From the NCBI GenBank assembly GCA_023267275.1, contig JAHFNO010000012.1, forward strand, positions 1 to 43,258: DNA of 43,258 nucleotides, written 5' to 3'. Made by a program: the position numbers and the translations under genes. Origin of the DNA: Candidatus Nomurabacteria bacterium. Lineage in GTDB: Bacteria > Patescibacteriota > Minisyncoccia > Phycocordibacterales > UBA9973. This document shows, in pieces, positions 1 through 5,903 of this stretch. Below the pieces are notes generated by a model. The model made no database searches and was not told the origin of the DNA. It saw only the letters and a program-made list of their open reading frames with translations. The first letter of the stretch is position 1, and the number at the start of each line of letters is the position of its first letter.

Positions 1-397
1 CAATCACTTCCATCGGAATATGTGGCACCACTTCTACACATTTGCCTTTGTATTCCAGGTTGCGTTCCTTTTCGATCACACGCTGATACACACGACCAGT
101 AGTCATGTAATTTGTACGAGAAAGATCAACGTTCAAGAAACGTTCGTAGTTGCCCATATCCTGATCGCATTCGTCGCCGTCATCGAGCACAAAACATTCA
201 CCATGCTCTGTTGGATTCATTGTCCCCGCATCAATGTTGATATACGGGTCAATCTTGATTGCCGTCATCTTCAAACCGCGATCTTGTAAAATTTTTGCGA
301 TCGAACTTGCTGTAATGCCCTTTCCTACCCCGGAGATAACACCTCCAACTACGAAAATATATTTTGGATTCTCTGCACTTTTTTTATTGAAAAACAT
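1..397 (-). CDS. pyrG: CTP synthase, N-terminal part (runs off window)
   Basis: PyrG converts UTP to CTP with ATP and glutamine in the cytoplasm. Only the first 132 codons of the amidoligase (synthetase) domain lie in the window; the glutaminase half is beyond base 1. The start chosen is the ATG at 397-395 ([16 protein letters not shown]). Recognisable blocks are the P-loop-like [41 protein letters not shown] and [11 protein letters not shown], all highly conserved in PyrG. No Shine-Dalgarno sequence precedes the start. The leader is made of near-tandem words built on TAGTA. Identification rests on these blocks and is secure. Confidence 0.93.
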   Translation of the reverse strand, partial: MFFNKKSAENPKYIFVVGGVISGVGKGITASSIAKILQDRGLKMTAIKIDPYINIDAGTMNPTEHGECFVLDDGDECDQDMGNYERFLNVDLSRTNYMTTGRVYQRVIEKERNLEYKGKCVEVVPHIPMEVI

Positions 398-485
398 AAG
401 CTAGTTAGTAAATAGTAGTAAGTAGTAAGAAACAAACAATGTTGTGAGTCGTATGACTTTATAAACTTTATGAACTTTACAGACT
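398..485. repeat. near-tandem word repeats between ftsX and pyrG
   Basis: This spacer consists of two sets of imperfectly reiterated short words: TAGTTAGTAAATAGTAGTAAG-like units and ACTTTATAAACTTTATGAAC-like units. Similar tautological spacers recur at about 1413-1458, 2140-2175, 7845-7905, 16147-16253, 19250-19330, 20540-20580, 26536-26645, 28690-28740, 30256-30300, 30460-30545 and 33155-33175, each with its own word. No gene or clear terminator is seen here. Confidence 0.6.
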
Positions 486-1412
486 TTAGACTCTCAGGTA
501 TTTTCGTGCGGCCAAGAAACTGGAAAGCATTCCAACTCCCACACCGAATACAAGCAAAATAATAATAAACTCGTATATATGTGTAAGGTAGTACGTAAAC
601 AAATTGATACCCTGGAAGAAGTCGGTCATATGTACTCCAAACCAGTATGTAACAGGAAGAAAGAGCAAAAGTGATAGCACGGTGGCTACTACGCCATAGA
701 GCATGCCTTCGACGATAAATGGGCCTTGCACATGGGCACGTGAAGCTCCCACGAGTCGCATGACAGATATTTCTTCGCGCGCAAAGTAGATTGCAAGACG
801 AACAGTGTTGAATGTAATAATAACGGAAAGAAAAATAAGGACGAGCATCAAGATAAATCCGAGTGAACGGCCTTTTTTCAAGATACTATTTACGGTATCG
901 ATTTCGGCTTTATTTTTGTTGTAGTCTACGTGGTCGATAATAGAAGATGTGCCTACACCAAGAGTGCTTGTGTCTTCAAAGAATTTTGAAATACTTTCGT
1001 ATTGAGAAATATCTTTAGCCTTGATCTCCAAAAGTCCGCCGATTGGGTTTTGGTCGAGTTCATCGAGTGCCTGCAAAGTAGTCTGGTCGTTTGCATGGCG
1101 TTCGCGAAAATCAGCCAATGCATCTTTTTCTGTTACATAAGTAGTACTTGCCACTTCTGGAAGCGCATTGACCTGTGTTTGCAATGAAAGAATGGTCGGC
1201 TCATCTGCACCAGGAACAAAATAGACAGATACATCTACTTTGTTTTCAATATTGACGAGTGTAGTTTCAAGTACGTGTTCAAAAAATAACACACCACCAA
1301 GAACTGAAAGTGTGATAGTCATCACCAAAACAGAAGAGAGCGAAACAATTCCGCTTCTCATAAAACTGAGAAAACCTGTTCGAAACATTCTTTTGAGATT
1401 GACCATGGTCAT
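486..1412 (-). CDS. ftsX: cell division protein FtsX
   Basis: FtsX is the membrane subunit of the FtsEX complex, which uses FtsE ATP hydrolysis to activate peptidoglycan hydrolases at the division site. The 308-residue product has the family layout: a cytoplasmic N-terminus, a first membrane segment near residues 20-45, a large extracytoplasmic domain of about 130 residues, and three C-terminal membrane segments near 183-210, 230-258 and 272-303. The conserved region EEISVMRLVGAS, typical of FtsX/MacB permeases, lies between the second and third. It directly follows ftsE on the same strand, as in most bacteria. Start is MTMVNLKRM; an internal Met two codons later is possible. Confidence 0.93.
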   Translation of the reverse strand: MTMVNLKRMFRTGFLSFMRSGIVSLSSVLVMTITLSVLGGVLFFEHVLETTLVNIENKVDVSVYFVPGADEPTILSLQTQVNALPEVASTTYVTEKDALADFRERHANDQTTLQALDELDQNPIGGLLEIKAKDISQYESISKFFEDTSTLGVGTSSIIDHVDYNKNKAEIDTVNSILKKGRSLGFILMLVLIFLSVIITFNTVRLAIYFAREEISVMRLVGASRAHVQGPFIVEGMLYGVVATVLSLLLFLPVTYWFGVHMTDFFQGINLFTYYLTHIYEFIIILLVFGVGVGMLSSFLAARKYLRV

Positions 1413-1458
1413 ATGTAGATAAGTGTAAAGTTAAAAGTTAAAAGTGTAAAGCAATAAT

Positions 1459-2139
1459 CTACATCATATATTTTCCGTCCTTGTCATCACGAATCACTTT
1501 CCCTTTTTCGAGGGTAATAACACGTTTTCCGATAGAATCAATAACGCTACGATTGTGTGTTGTCAAAATGATAGTTGTACCGAGGTCATTTATTTTTTTC
1601 AAAATTTGCACGATTTCATGAGTATTGATTGGGTCAAGGTTCCCTGTCGGCTCATCGGCAATTATGACTTCAGGTTGATTGATGATGGCACGTGCAATAG
1701 CGAGACGTTGCTTTTCCCCACCAGAGAGTTGTCCAGGGAAATGTTCTCGCTTATCAAGCAATCCAACAAGATCGAGCACATGCGGAACGTCCGCTGCAAT
1801 TTCTTCGTCAGATTTTCCTGATGCTTCCATTGCAAATGAGATATTCTCATACGCAGTTTTGTTGCCAAGCAATTTAAAATCCTGAAACACAGTACCAATG
1901 CGACGACGAAGTTCTGTGAGCTGGCGATTTTTCAATCGATTGACATCAAGAGACTCAAAAAAAACCGTACCTTCAGTGGGTGCCTCTTCCGCCAATATAA
2001 GTTTTATGAGTGTTGTTTTGCCTGCACCCGAATGCCCTACGATAGAAACAAACTCTCCCGAATTGATCGAGAGCGTAATATCCTCAAGAGCCATTGTGCT
2101 CTTCGGATATTGTTTTTTTACTCCATTAAAATAAATCAT
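1459..2139 (-). CDS. ftsE: cell division ATP-binding protein FtsE
   Basis: FtsE is the ABC ATPase of the FtsEX division complex at the inner face of the membrane. The 226-residue protein shows Walker A GHSGAGKTT (35-43), the Q-loop VFQDF (Q86), the signature LSGGEKQR (138-145), Walker B VIIADEP (158-164), the D-loop GNLD and the switch histidine in TTH (H195). Length is normal. It stands upstream of ftsX with a 46-base gap of word-repeat sequence and downstream of prfB, the usual bacterial order. A TGC-TATAAT extended -10 element at 2203-2195 probably drives it, giving a leader of about 50 nt. Confidence 0.95.
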   Translation of the reverse strand: MIYFNGVKKQYPKSTMALEDITLSINSGEFVSIVGHSGAGKTTLIKLILAEEAPTEGTVFFESLDVNRLKNRQLTELRRRIGTVFQDFKLLGNKTAYENISFAMEASGKSDEEIAADVPHVLDLVGLLDKREHFPGQLSGGEKQRLAIARAIINQPEVIIADEPTGNLDPINTHEIVQILKKINDLGTTIILTTHNRSVIDSIGKRVITLEKGKVIRDDKDGKYMM

Positions 2140-2194
2140 AATAGCAGGTTATAGGTGTTAGGTTATAGGGTATAGAAATGCAAACACATGAGCT

Positions 2195-2203
2195 ATTATA
2201 GCA
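2195..2203 (-). promoter_or_regulatory. extended -10 promoter of ftsEX
   Basis: On the minus strand the sequence reads TGCTATAAT (2203-2195), a consensus -10 hexamer with the extended TGn element. No good -35 is seen at the right distance. The element overlaps the outer arm of the terminator hairpin behind prfB, so termination and re-initiation share the same bases. Confidence 0.5.
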
Positions 2204-2235
2204 TACAAAAAAAAGCAACGTTTTTGTATGCTATA
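2197..2235 (-). terminator. terminator hairpin behind prfB
   Basis: A perfect 15-bp inverted repeat (2197-2211 with 2221-2235) lies 10 bases after the prfB stop codon. On the minus strand the descending arm carries the U-run inside the stem (TTTTTTTTGTATGC). It separates prfB from ftsE. Confidence 0.65.
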
Positions 2236-2245
2236 AAACTAAAAC

Positions 2246-3127
2246 TTATGATTTCAGTTCAGCGTTCACAAACATGTCGAGATCTCCCTCCTCCAAAACA
2301 CCCTTTGTATCTGAGGTTTCTACGCCTGTGCGAAGGTCTTTGACGAGCTTGTATGGGTGCAAAACATAATTACGAATCTGATTTCCCCACTCAATCTCAG
2401 TGCCTTTGGTGCTCTGCATGCTTTCCACAAGACTTTTGTGCTCATCTTCGGCTTTCTTAAATAGTTTTCCGCGCAAAATTTCCATACCGCGCTCTCGATT
2501 TTGTTCTTGACTACGCTCCTCGCGAACAAGAATAGAAATACCGGTCGGCTTATGTAAAATACGCACCGCTGTTTCGCGCTTGTTTACGTTCTGTCCGCCT
2601 GGACCACCAGCTTTTGCAAAATCTACTTCTACGTCACCGTCAGAAAGTTCTGGCATAGCAGTCTTTGGAATCTTCGGAATTACTTCAACGAGCGCAAAAC
2701 TGGTACTGCGCTTTCCTTTTGCATTGAATGGACTTGTACGAACAAGACGATGTACACCACTTTCATGCTTGAGTGTGCCATACACTCCCTTGCCTCCCAC
2801 CTCAAATGAAATATTTTTGTATCCATTGTGTTCGTTTGTGTGTGAATGCAATACTTCATATGAAAAACCTCGACGATTGAAAAACTTCACATACATATCA
2901 AAAAGCATGCGTGCAAAATCTTCGGCATCATCACCTCCTGCGCCAGAAATGATAGTCATGATTGCGCCACCACGATCAAACGCTGCCGCACCTTCTTTTT
3001 TTTGTTTCAATTCACCAAGCTCGCGCACTATTCCCTGCGCCTTGTCCTTGTCAGACCAAAAATCCGCAGTTGTCATTGCGGTTTCGATTTCGGAAATACG
3101 AGAATCAAGATTTTGGTTTGAATCCAT
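2246..3127 (-). CDS. prfB: peptide chain release factor 2 (short form)
   Basis: RF2 recognises UGA and UAA stop codons and triggers peptidyl-tRNA hydrolysis. The SPF tripeptide (132-134), which discriminates RF2 from RF1, and the catalytic GGQ loop ([15 protein letters not shown] 177-179) are both present. The product has 293 residues, against about 365 in most RF2 proteins; the missing part is in domain 1, where only about 50 residues precede [13 protein letters not shown]. No programmed frameshift site is present. The start ATG (3127-3125) is one base after the 3' end of tRNA-Thr(CGU), so the N-terminus cannot extend upstream without entering the tRNA. Presence of RF2 argues against UGA recoding. 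Confidence 0.93.
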   Translation of the reverse strand: MDSNQNLDSRISEIETAMTTADFWSDKDKAQGIVRELGELKQKKEGAAAFDRGGAIMTIISGAGGDDAEDFARMLFDMYVKFFNRRGFSYEVLHSHTNEHNGYKNISFEVGGKGVYGTLKHESGVHRLVRTSPFNAKGKRSTSFALVEVIPKIPKTAMPELSDGDVEVDFAKAGGPGGQNVNKRETAVRILHKPTGISILVREERSQEQNRERGMEILRGKLFKKAEDEHKSLVESMQSTKGTEIEWGNQIRNYVLHPYKLVKDLRTGVETSDTKGVLEEGDLDMFVNAELKS

Positions 3128-3128
3128 G

Positions 3129-3201
3129 AGCCACCTCCCGGGATTGAACCGGGGACCTACGGTTTACGATACCATCGCTCTACCAACTGAGCTAAGGTGG
3201 C
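3129..3201 (-). tRNA. tRNA-Thr (anticodon CGU)
   Basis: A full cloverleaf is readable on the minus strand: acceptor GCCACCT/AGGTGGC, D arm GCTC/GAGC, anticodon stem ATGGT/ACCGT with loop ATCGTAA (anticodon CGT), a T arm with loop TTCAATC, and discriminator T73. CCA is not encoded. The 3' end is separated from the prfB ATG by a single base. The HNH endonuclease gene lies just upstream. Confidence 0.93.
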
Positions 3202-3206
3202 TATTG

Positions 3207-3656
3207 TTATTTATTTTTAACAAACAATCTCGCTTCTTTTATTCTTTTACTTATCGGACGGTTACTCCTTCCATTCCCTTTATTAAGGGCGGAATATGTT
3301 GGAGTAAGAGAATCACAATTGGGGCAAAGCAAGCGTAGATTACTTTCTACATTATTTTTCCAATTGCCATCTATATGATCAGCCACAAGTGGAACTTTTC
3401 CTGTTTTCTCATTTATTTTTGACCATCCGCACAAACAACATTTATTACCAAATTTTTCGCGTAAATATATTTTAACACTTGTAGAAACTACTCCCGTATT
3501 CTGCAACCCTTGAATCTTTCCTTCTTTCCATTTTGCAATATACACTTTTCTTTGAAATGAAATTTGACAGACGTTACTGCAATACTTATAACCTGCGCGT
3601 GCAGGATCTTTACCACAAAATAAACAAGCTATCTTCGTTATTCTTTCATTAGACAC
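3207..3656 (-). CDS. HNH endonuclease with N-terminal zinc-ribbon
   Basis: A free-standing HNH nuclease of 149 residues. The N-terminus has a four-cysteine zinc-binding element (C11, C14, C26, C30), followed by CCLCG (73-77) and the HNH core VADHIDGN (91-98), N106 and LLCPNCDS (109-116). This arrangement is known from homing-type and phage HNH nucleases; the actual DNA target is unknown. It lies between two tRNA-Thr genes, 5 bases before tRNA-Thr(CGU) and behind the terminator of the intron-containing tRNA-Thr(GGU). Such nucleases often mobilise themselves or nearby introns; that link is inferred from position only. Confidence 0.82.
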   Translation of the reverse strand: MSNERITKIACLFCGKDPARAGYKYCSNVCQISFQRKVYIAKWKEGKIQGLQNTGVVSTSVKIYLREKFGNKCCLCGWSKINEKTGKVPLVADHIDGNWKNNVESNLRLLCPNCDSLTPTYSALNKGNGRSNRPISKRIKEARLFVKNK

Positions 3657-3672
3657 CTATACAGTATATCCT

Positions 3673-3712
3673 AAAAACGAGCACTTTTAAAATAAGAAGT
3701 GGTCGTTTTTTT
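3673..3712 (-). terminator. terminator of tRNA-Thr(GGU)
   Basis: An inverted repeat (AAAAACGAgCACTT with AAGTGgTCGTTTTT) about 35 bases behind the tRNA 3' end is followed on the minus strand by CGTTTTTAGG. It separates the tRNA from the HNH gene. Confidence 0.6.
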
Positions 3713-3744
3713 AATAAAACTAGTAATTCAAAAAGAACAAATTG

Positions 3745-4010
3745 AGCCGTTGTCCGGGATTGAACCGGAGACCTCGTTCTTCGCTTTCTACCTTAATTTC
3801 ACTCAATGAGCTTATATAAGGGCTAGACTGTATCTTACGCATACCAATTCGGCTTAGCGTCCCTTGTCAGTCGTTCGGGCGAAATTACTCTCGCCACGGT
3901 CTTACCCATTTGCAGGGCTTTAACCGTAATTCGGGATTCGCGAGCAGGTTTCCCTACTTGTGGGCTATTCAATAACCAAGAACGTGCTCTACCAACTGAG
4001 CTACAACGGC
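3745..4010 (-). tRNA. tRNA-Thr (anticodon GGU) interrupted by a group I intron
   Basis: The 5' exon is 4010-3975 and the 3' exon 3781-3745. Joined, they give acceptor GCCGTTG/CAACGGC, D arm GCTC/GAGC, anticodon stem CGTTC/GAACG with loop TTGGTAA (anticodon GGT), T stem TCCGG/CCGGA with loop TTCAATC, and discriminator T73. The exon boundary falls after U36, and the intron ends in G, as group I splicing requires. No CCA is encoded. Confidence 0.9.
3782..3974 (-). other. group I self-splicing intron in tRNA-Thr(GGU)
   Basis: A 193-nt intron without any ORF, inserted between tRNA positions 36 and 37. On the minus strand the core elements are in order: P (AATTACGGTTAAAGCCC), Q (GGGTAAGACCGTGGC; ACGGT/ACCGT forms P4), a P6 hairpin (GGCGAGAG/TTTCGCC), R containing GACTG and S AAGATACAGTC. 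P7 pairs GACTG (3872-3868) with CAGTC (3830-3826). The 5' exon ends in U and the intron ends in G. The fold was made by eye, but the conserved order leaves little doubt about the class. Confidence 0.85.
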
Positions 4011-4180
4011 TTTTACACTGAGTCCCGACGCTTTGGTCGGGATCCCGACTTTACGTCGGGGCTACAATGGCTGATGACTCATCGCATCCGTAGGGATGCA
4101 AAACAAAAACGTTAATTTTGTTCGCCCGATCGCTAAAACGATTTAGGGCTTATTACTCATTAGATGAACATGCGTATCAT
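4011..4180. repeat. cluster of small GC-rich palindromes
   Basis: No gene is seen. The stretch holds adjoining hairpins TCCCGAC/GTCGGGA (4023-4042) and CCCGAC/GTCGGG (4044-4060); the junction GTCGGGATCCCGAC (4036-4049) is itself a perfect palindrome, so the two hairpins compete with a third. GCATCC/GGATGC (near 4085-4100) follows. They look like REP-type elements or a processing leader of the tRNA. Confidence 0.5.
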
Positions 4181-4202
4181 ACAGTATTTTTGTGTTTTTT
4201 CA

Positions 4203-4274
4203 ATCCGGTAGTAGATCTTTTTGATTCAACTTTGTTGCGTATCTTCGATACTTCAAAAAGTCTCACTACCGGAT
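4203..4274. repeat. three-tier hairpin at the 3' end of the PQ-loop gene
   Basis: Arms 4203-4224 and 4253-4274 pair over 10 bp (ATCCGGTAGT) and 8 bp (CTTTTTGA) separated by a symmetric internal loop; the apical part holds GTATC-TTC-GATAC (4239-4251). The stop codon of the flanking minus-strand gene lies in the outer stem. There is no U-run behind it on either strand, so it is not a standard intrinsic terminator. Confidence 0.55.
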
Positions 4275-4841
4275 CAATCTTCCCCGAAGAATAAATATAA
4301 CCATAATAATTCCAAAAGTCGTGAGGTAGAGCGGTAAAATAACTACTCCATAATTCCAGCGCGGAATGGCCGCTATCAACGACAATCCATTCCCTATGAG
4401 CAATAGTATCCAAGTAATTCCATCTTCAGATTCCGGATGAAAAAATGTTTTTCGTAATGTGGGAAGATAGGCAAAAAAATCTGCAATCAAACTAATAGTT
4501 ATGGCATAAGCGGCATTTTTTGAAAGCACGTATACACCAATCGCACAAAGTGAAAAAATAAAGCAGAGCTTATCAAAAAGTGTAAATGTGTTTTTCCAAA
4601 ACCGTACCGAGAGGACAGCAATAATTGTGGGCAATACAAAATTAAAAATGGCGAGTGGTAAAGTCTCTTTTACTCCGAGTTTTAAAGAAAAAAGTAGGAC
4701 GAGTCCCCCAATCAACGACCACAAAACCCAACTCACCGGATGTGGTGTCGATTTTCCTTTTATAATCGAAATAATATATGGAATATATGCAGAACTAAAA
4801 ATTACCGCTGACAAAATTCCTATTATTTGATAAAAACTCAT
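4266..4841 (-). CDS. seven-helix PQ-loop-like membrane protein
   Basis: A polytopic membrane protein with about seven hydrophobic segments and no known gene name. Two similar blocks suggest an internal repeat as in PQ-loop/SWEET transporters: AYIPYIISIIKGKSTPHPVS followed by WVLWSLIGG, and AYLPTLRKTFFHPESEDG followed by ITWILLLIGN, each with a proline in a helix-loop. Substrate is unknown. I take the ATG at 4841 (MSFYQIIGILS) as start, because the upstream six codons are poorly conserved in character. The stop codon lies in the stem of a long hairpin. PQ-loop membership is inferred from pattern only. Confidence 0.65.
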   Translation of the reverse strand: MSFYQIIGILSAVIFSSAYIPYIISIIKGKSTPHPVSWVLWSLIGGLVLLFSLKLGVKETLPLAIFNFVLPTIIAVLSVRFWKNTFTLFDKLCFIFSLCAIGVYVLSKNAAYAITISLIADFFAYLPTLRKTFFHPESEDGITWILLLIGNGLSLIAAIPRWNYGVVILPLYLTTFGIIMVIFILRGRLIR

Positions 4842-4861
4842 GTCGTAAATGTAACACAAAA

Positions 4862-4885
4862 ACCACGCGTACGCGTGGCTTTTGT
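4862..4885 (-). terminator. terminator-like palindrome before the PQ-loop gene
   Basis: CCACGCGTACGCGTGG (4863-4878) is a perfect 16-nt palindrome followed on the minus strand by TTTTTGTG and on the plus strand by CTTTTGTG. It can terminate in both directions and closes the structured element at 4894-5027 on its minus-strand side. Confidence 0.55.
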
Positions 4886-4893
4886 GAACATGT

Positions 4894-5027
4894 GCAGTCG
4901 ACGGGGCTCGGTCACTCTCATGGATATTTTATATTTACAAATAAAATATCGCACTCGCTCGACCCCCAATCGGACACTACGGACTAAAGTCCGGCTTCGC
5001 GTGTCCTCGGTTCGAGCCCCGCTCTGC
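4894..5027 (+). ncRNA. candidate structured RNA, three-way junction (element 1)
   Basis: No ORF covers this stretch, but it folds well. A closing stem pairs GCAG (4894-4897) with CTGC (5024-5027) and CGGGGCTCG (4902-4910) with CGAGCCCCG (5013-5021). Inside are an AT-only hairpin GATATTTTAT/ATAAAATATC (4923-4932/4941-4950) and a GC-rich hairpin GGACAC/GTGTCC (4972-4977/5001-5006) with an inner CGGACT/AGTCCG stem. A T-loop-like TTCGAG marks the 3' strand. Canonical tRNA parsing fails. A strong hairpin follows at 5031-5076. The same architecture recurs at 36784-36915. Strand is uncertain; function unknown. Confidence 0.45.
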
Positions 5028-5030
5028 GGT

Positions 5031-5076
5031 AAAACAGTAAAGCCCCAGCACTTTCGTGCTAGGGCTAAACTGTTTT
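5031..5076 (+). terminator. terminator behind structured element 1
   Basis: A long hairpin with outer arms AAAACAGT/ACTGTTTT and inner AGCCCcAGCAC/GTGCTaGGGCT around TTTC, ending in a short U-run. It suits termination of a plus-strand transcript of the element at 4894-5027. On the minus strand the same repeat could serve the opposite direction. Confidence 0.6.
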
Positions 5077-5131
5077 ATGCGCGGACTGGTGGATGAAGTG
5101 AGAACTGCGGTGATTACTGAACTTCTAGGAA

Positions 5132-5533
5132 CTACTTAAAAAGGACGGCAATAAAAGCGGCAATAATCTCCAGACCAATTCCATAGAGAACGGGCTTAAG
5201 CGCGGGAGCATATTTCTTGAGCGTGCTCATGGACTTTTGCTCCTCTTTATTCATAGTAAAGGTCATTACCACAGCAATATATACTAACCCAACCGCTGCC
5301 CAAAGAAAGGCGGTATCAGAGAAATGATAACGCAGGGTGAGAGCGAGTTCGACAACAAAAAGCACCCAAGCAACAGCGGTCACTAGATTCGAATGTTTCT
5401 TCCCCATAGCACGCAGATTTCCAGCGAAAAGAATCGCCCCGACAACTGGACCAAGAAGTAACGTAAGCACAATAATCTTAGTCGTAGGATGCAACTTGCC
5501 CTCATACGGACTAACCACTGTTTCGTCTGTCAT
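5132..5533 (-). CDS. small four-helix membrane protein, unknown
   Basis: A 133-residue protein that I do not recognise. After a soluble N-terminus (MTDETVVSPYEGKLHP) there are about four hydrophobic helices near residues 19-40, 49-70, 73-92 and 112-132, with a charged stretch NKEEQKSMSTLKK between the third and fourth. It stands alone on the minus strand behind a near-consensus promoter (TTGACA, 17 bp, TACAAT at 5598-5570). No neighbour suggests a function. Confidence 0.7.
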   Translation of the reverse strand: MTDETVVSPYEGKLHPTTKIIVLTLLLGPVVGAILFAGNLRAMGKKHSNLVTAVAWVLFVVELALTLRYHFSDTAFLWAAVGLVYIAVVMTFTMNKEEQKSMSTLKKYAPALKPVLYGIGLEIIAAFIAVLFK

Positions 5534-5569
5534 AGTATAAATAATCTACTACTTATGAATAATATATAA

Positions 5570-5598
5570 ATTGTACCCCCCCCTATCAAACTTGTCAA
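5570..5598 (-). promoter_or_regulatory. sigma70-type promoter of the 5132-5533 gene
   Basis: Minus strand: -35 TTGACA (5598-5593), 17-bp spacer containing a run of eight G, -10 TACAAT (5575-5570). The leader to the ATG at 5533 is about 30 nt. Confidence 0.65.
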
Positions 5599-5632
5599 AA
5601 AAACTCCAGTTCCACACCCCATGCACCCACAG

Positions 5633-5661
5633 AAAAACACCTATACAAGATAGGTGTTTTT
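5633..5661 (-). terminator. terminator hairpin next to the truncated tRNA-Asp end
   Basis: AAAAACACCTAT-ACAAG-ATAGGTGTTTTT is a perfect 12-bp stem with U-runs on both strands. On the minus strand it follows the partial tRNA-Asp 3' end at 5666-5686, copying the arrangement tRNA-terminator seen at the real tRNA-Asp. Confidence 0.7.
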
Positions 5662-5665
5662 CCAA

Positions 5666-5686
5666 TGCGCGGCTGAAGGGTGCTGA
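5666..5686 (-). pseudogene. truncated copy of the tRNA-Asp 3' end
   Basis: These 21 bases are an exact direct repeat of 5830-5850, the T-loop/T-stem/acceptor 3' end of tRNA-Asp plus two flanking bases. No 5' half precedes it on the minus strand. Between the two copies lie 143 bases that include the reverse complement of part of the repeat (TCAGCACCCTT at 5755-5765) and the hairpin GAAGACAT/ATGTCTTC. It may be an attachment-site remnant or a decayed tandem duplicate. Confidence 0.6.
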
Positions 5687-5799
5687 AACTTACTATTTCA
5701 GTACACCTTTTGGATATATTTTTCGCCCGCTCAAAATCTATCTCAAAAGCTCGTCAGCACCCTTACGAAGACATCCCATGTCTTCTTAGTCCAGCACAG

Positions 5800-5825
5800 A
5801 AAAAAATGCCCGAAGGCGTTTTTTT
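5800..5825 (-). terminator. terminator of tRNA-Asp
   Basis: AAAAAAATGCC-CGAA-GGCGTTTTTTT directly behind the tRNA-Asp 3' end, with a seven-T run on the minus strand. Confidence 0.8.
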
Positions 5826-5831
5826 CTTTTG

Positions 5832-5903
5832 CGCGGCTGAAGGGTGCTGACCCCTCGACCTCTCGCGTGACAGGCGAGTGCTCTACCGTTGAGCTACAGC
5901 CGC
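5832..5903 (-). tRNA. tRNA-Asp (anticodon GUC)
   Basis: Cloverleaf on the minus strand: acceptor GCGGCTG/CAGCCGC, D arm GCTC/GAGC, anticodon stem CTCGC/GCGAG with loop CTGTCAC (anticodon GTC), T stem GAGGG/CCCTT and discriminator G73 as expected for Asp. The T loop reads GTCAGCA, so position 54 is G instead of the near-universal T. No CCA is encoded. The U8-A9-G10 triplet of this tRNA serves as the stop codon of the endonuclease gene that runs into it. Confidence 0.92.

Noticed and set aside
20-289. 89-codon plus-strand ORF
   Set aside because: Antisense shadow of pyrG, which matches conserved CTP synthase blocks.
398-485. CRISPR-like repetition in spacers
   Set aside because: Units are short, imperfect and contiguous, with no regular spacers and no cas genes in the window.
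2246-3127. Recoding of UGA as in some related lineages
   Set aside because: RF2 is encoded and the asparaginase and the small membrane protein at 30309-30458 end with UGA.
2580-3338. 252-codon plus-strand ORF
   Set aside because: Runs antisense through prfB and tRNA-Thr; composition is that of a shadow.
4068-4103. CTGATGA followed by a stem and AAAAC, resembling a hammerhead ribozyme core
   Set aside because: Stem II would start six bases too late, and the GAAAC and cleavage-site elements are missing.
4894-5027. tRNA gene ending in GGTTCGAGCCCCG
   Set aside because: T stem does not pair, no D arm or acceptor 5' strand can be found; treated as another structured element.
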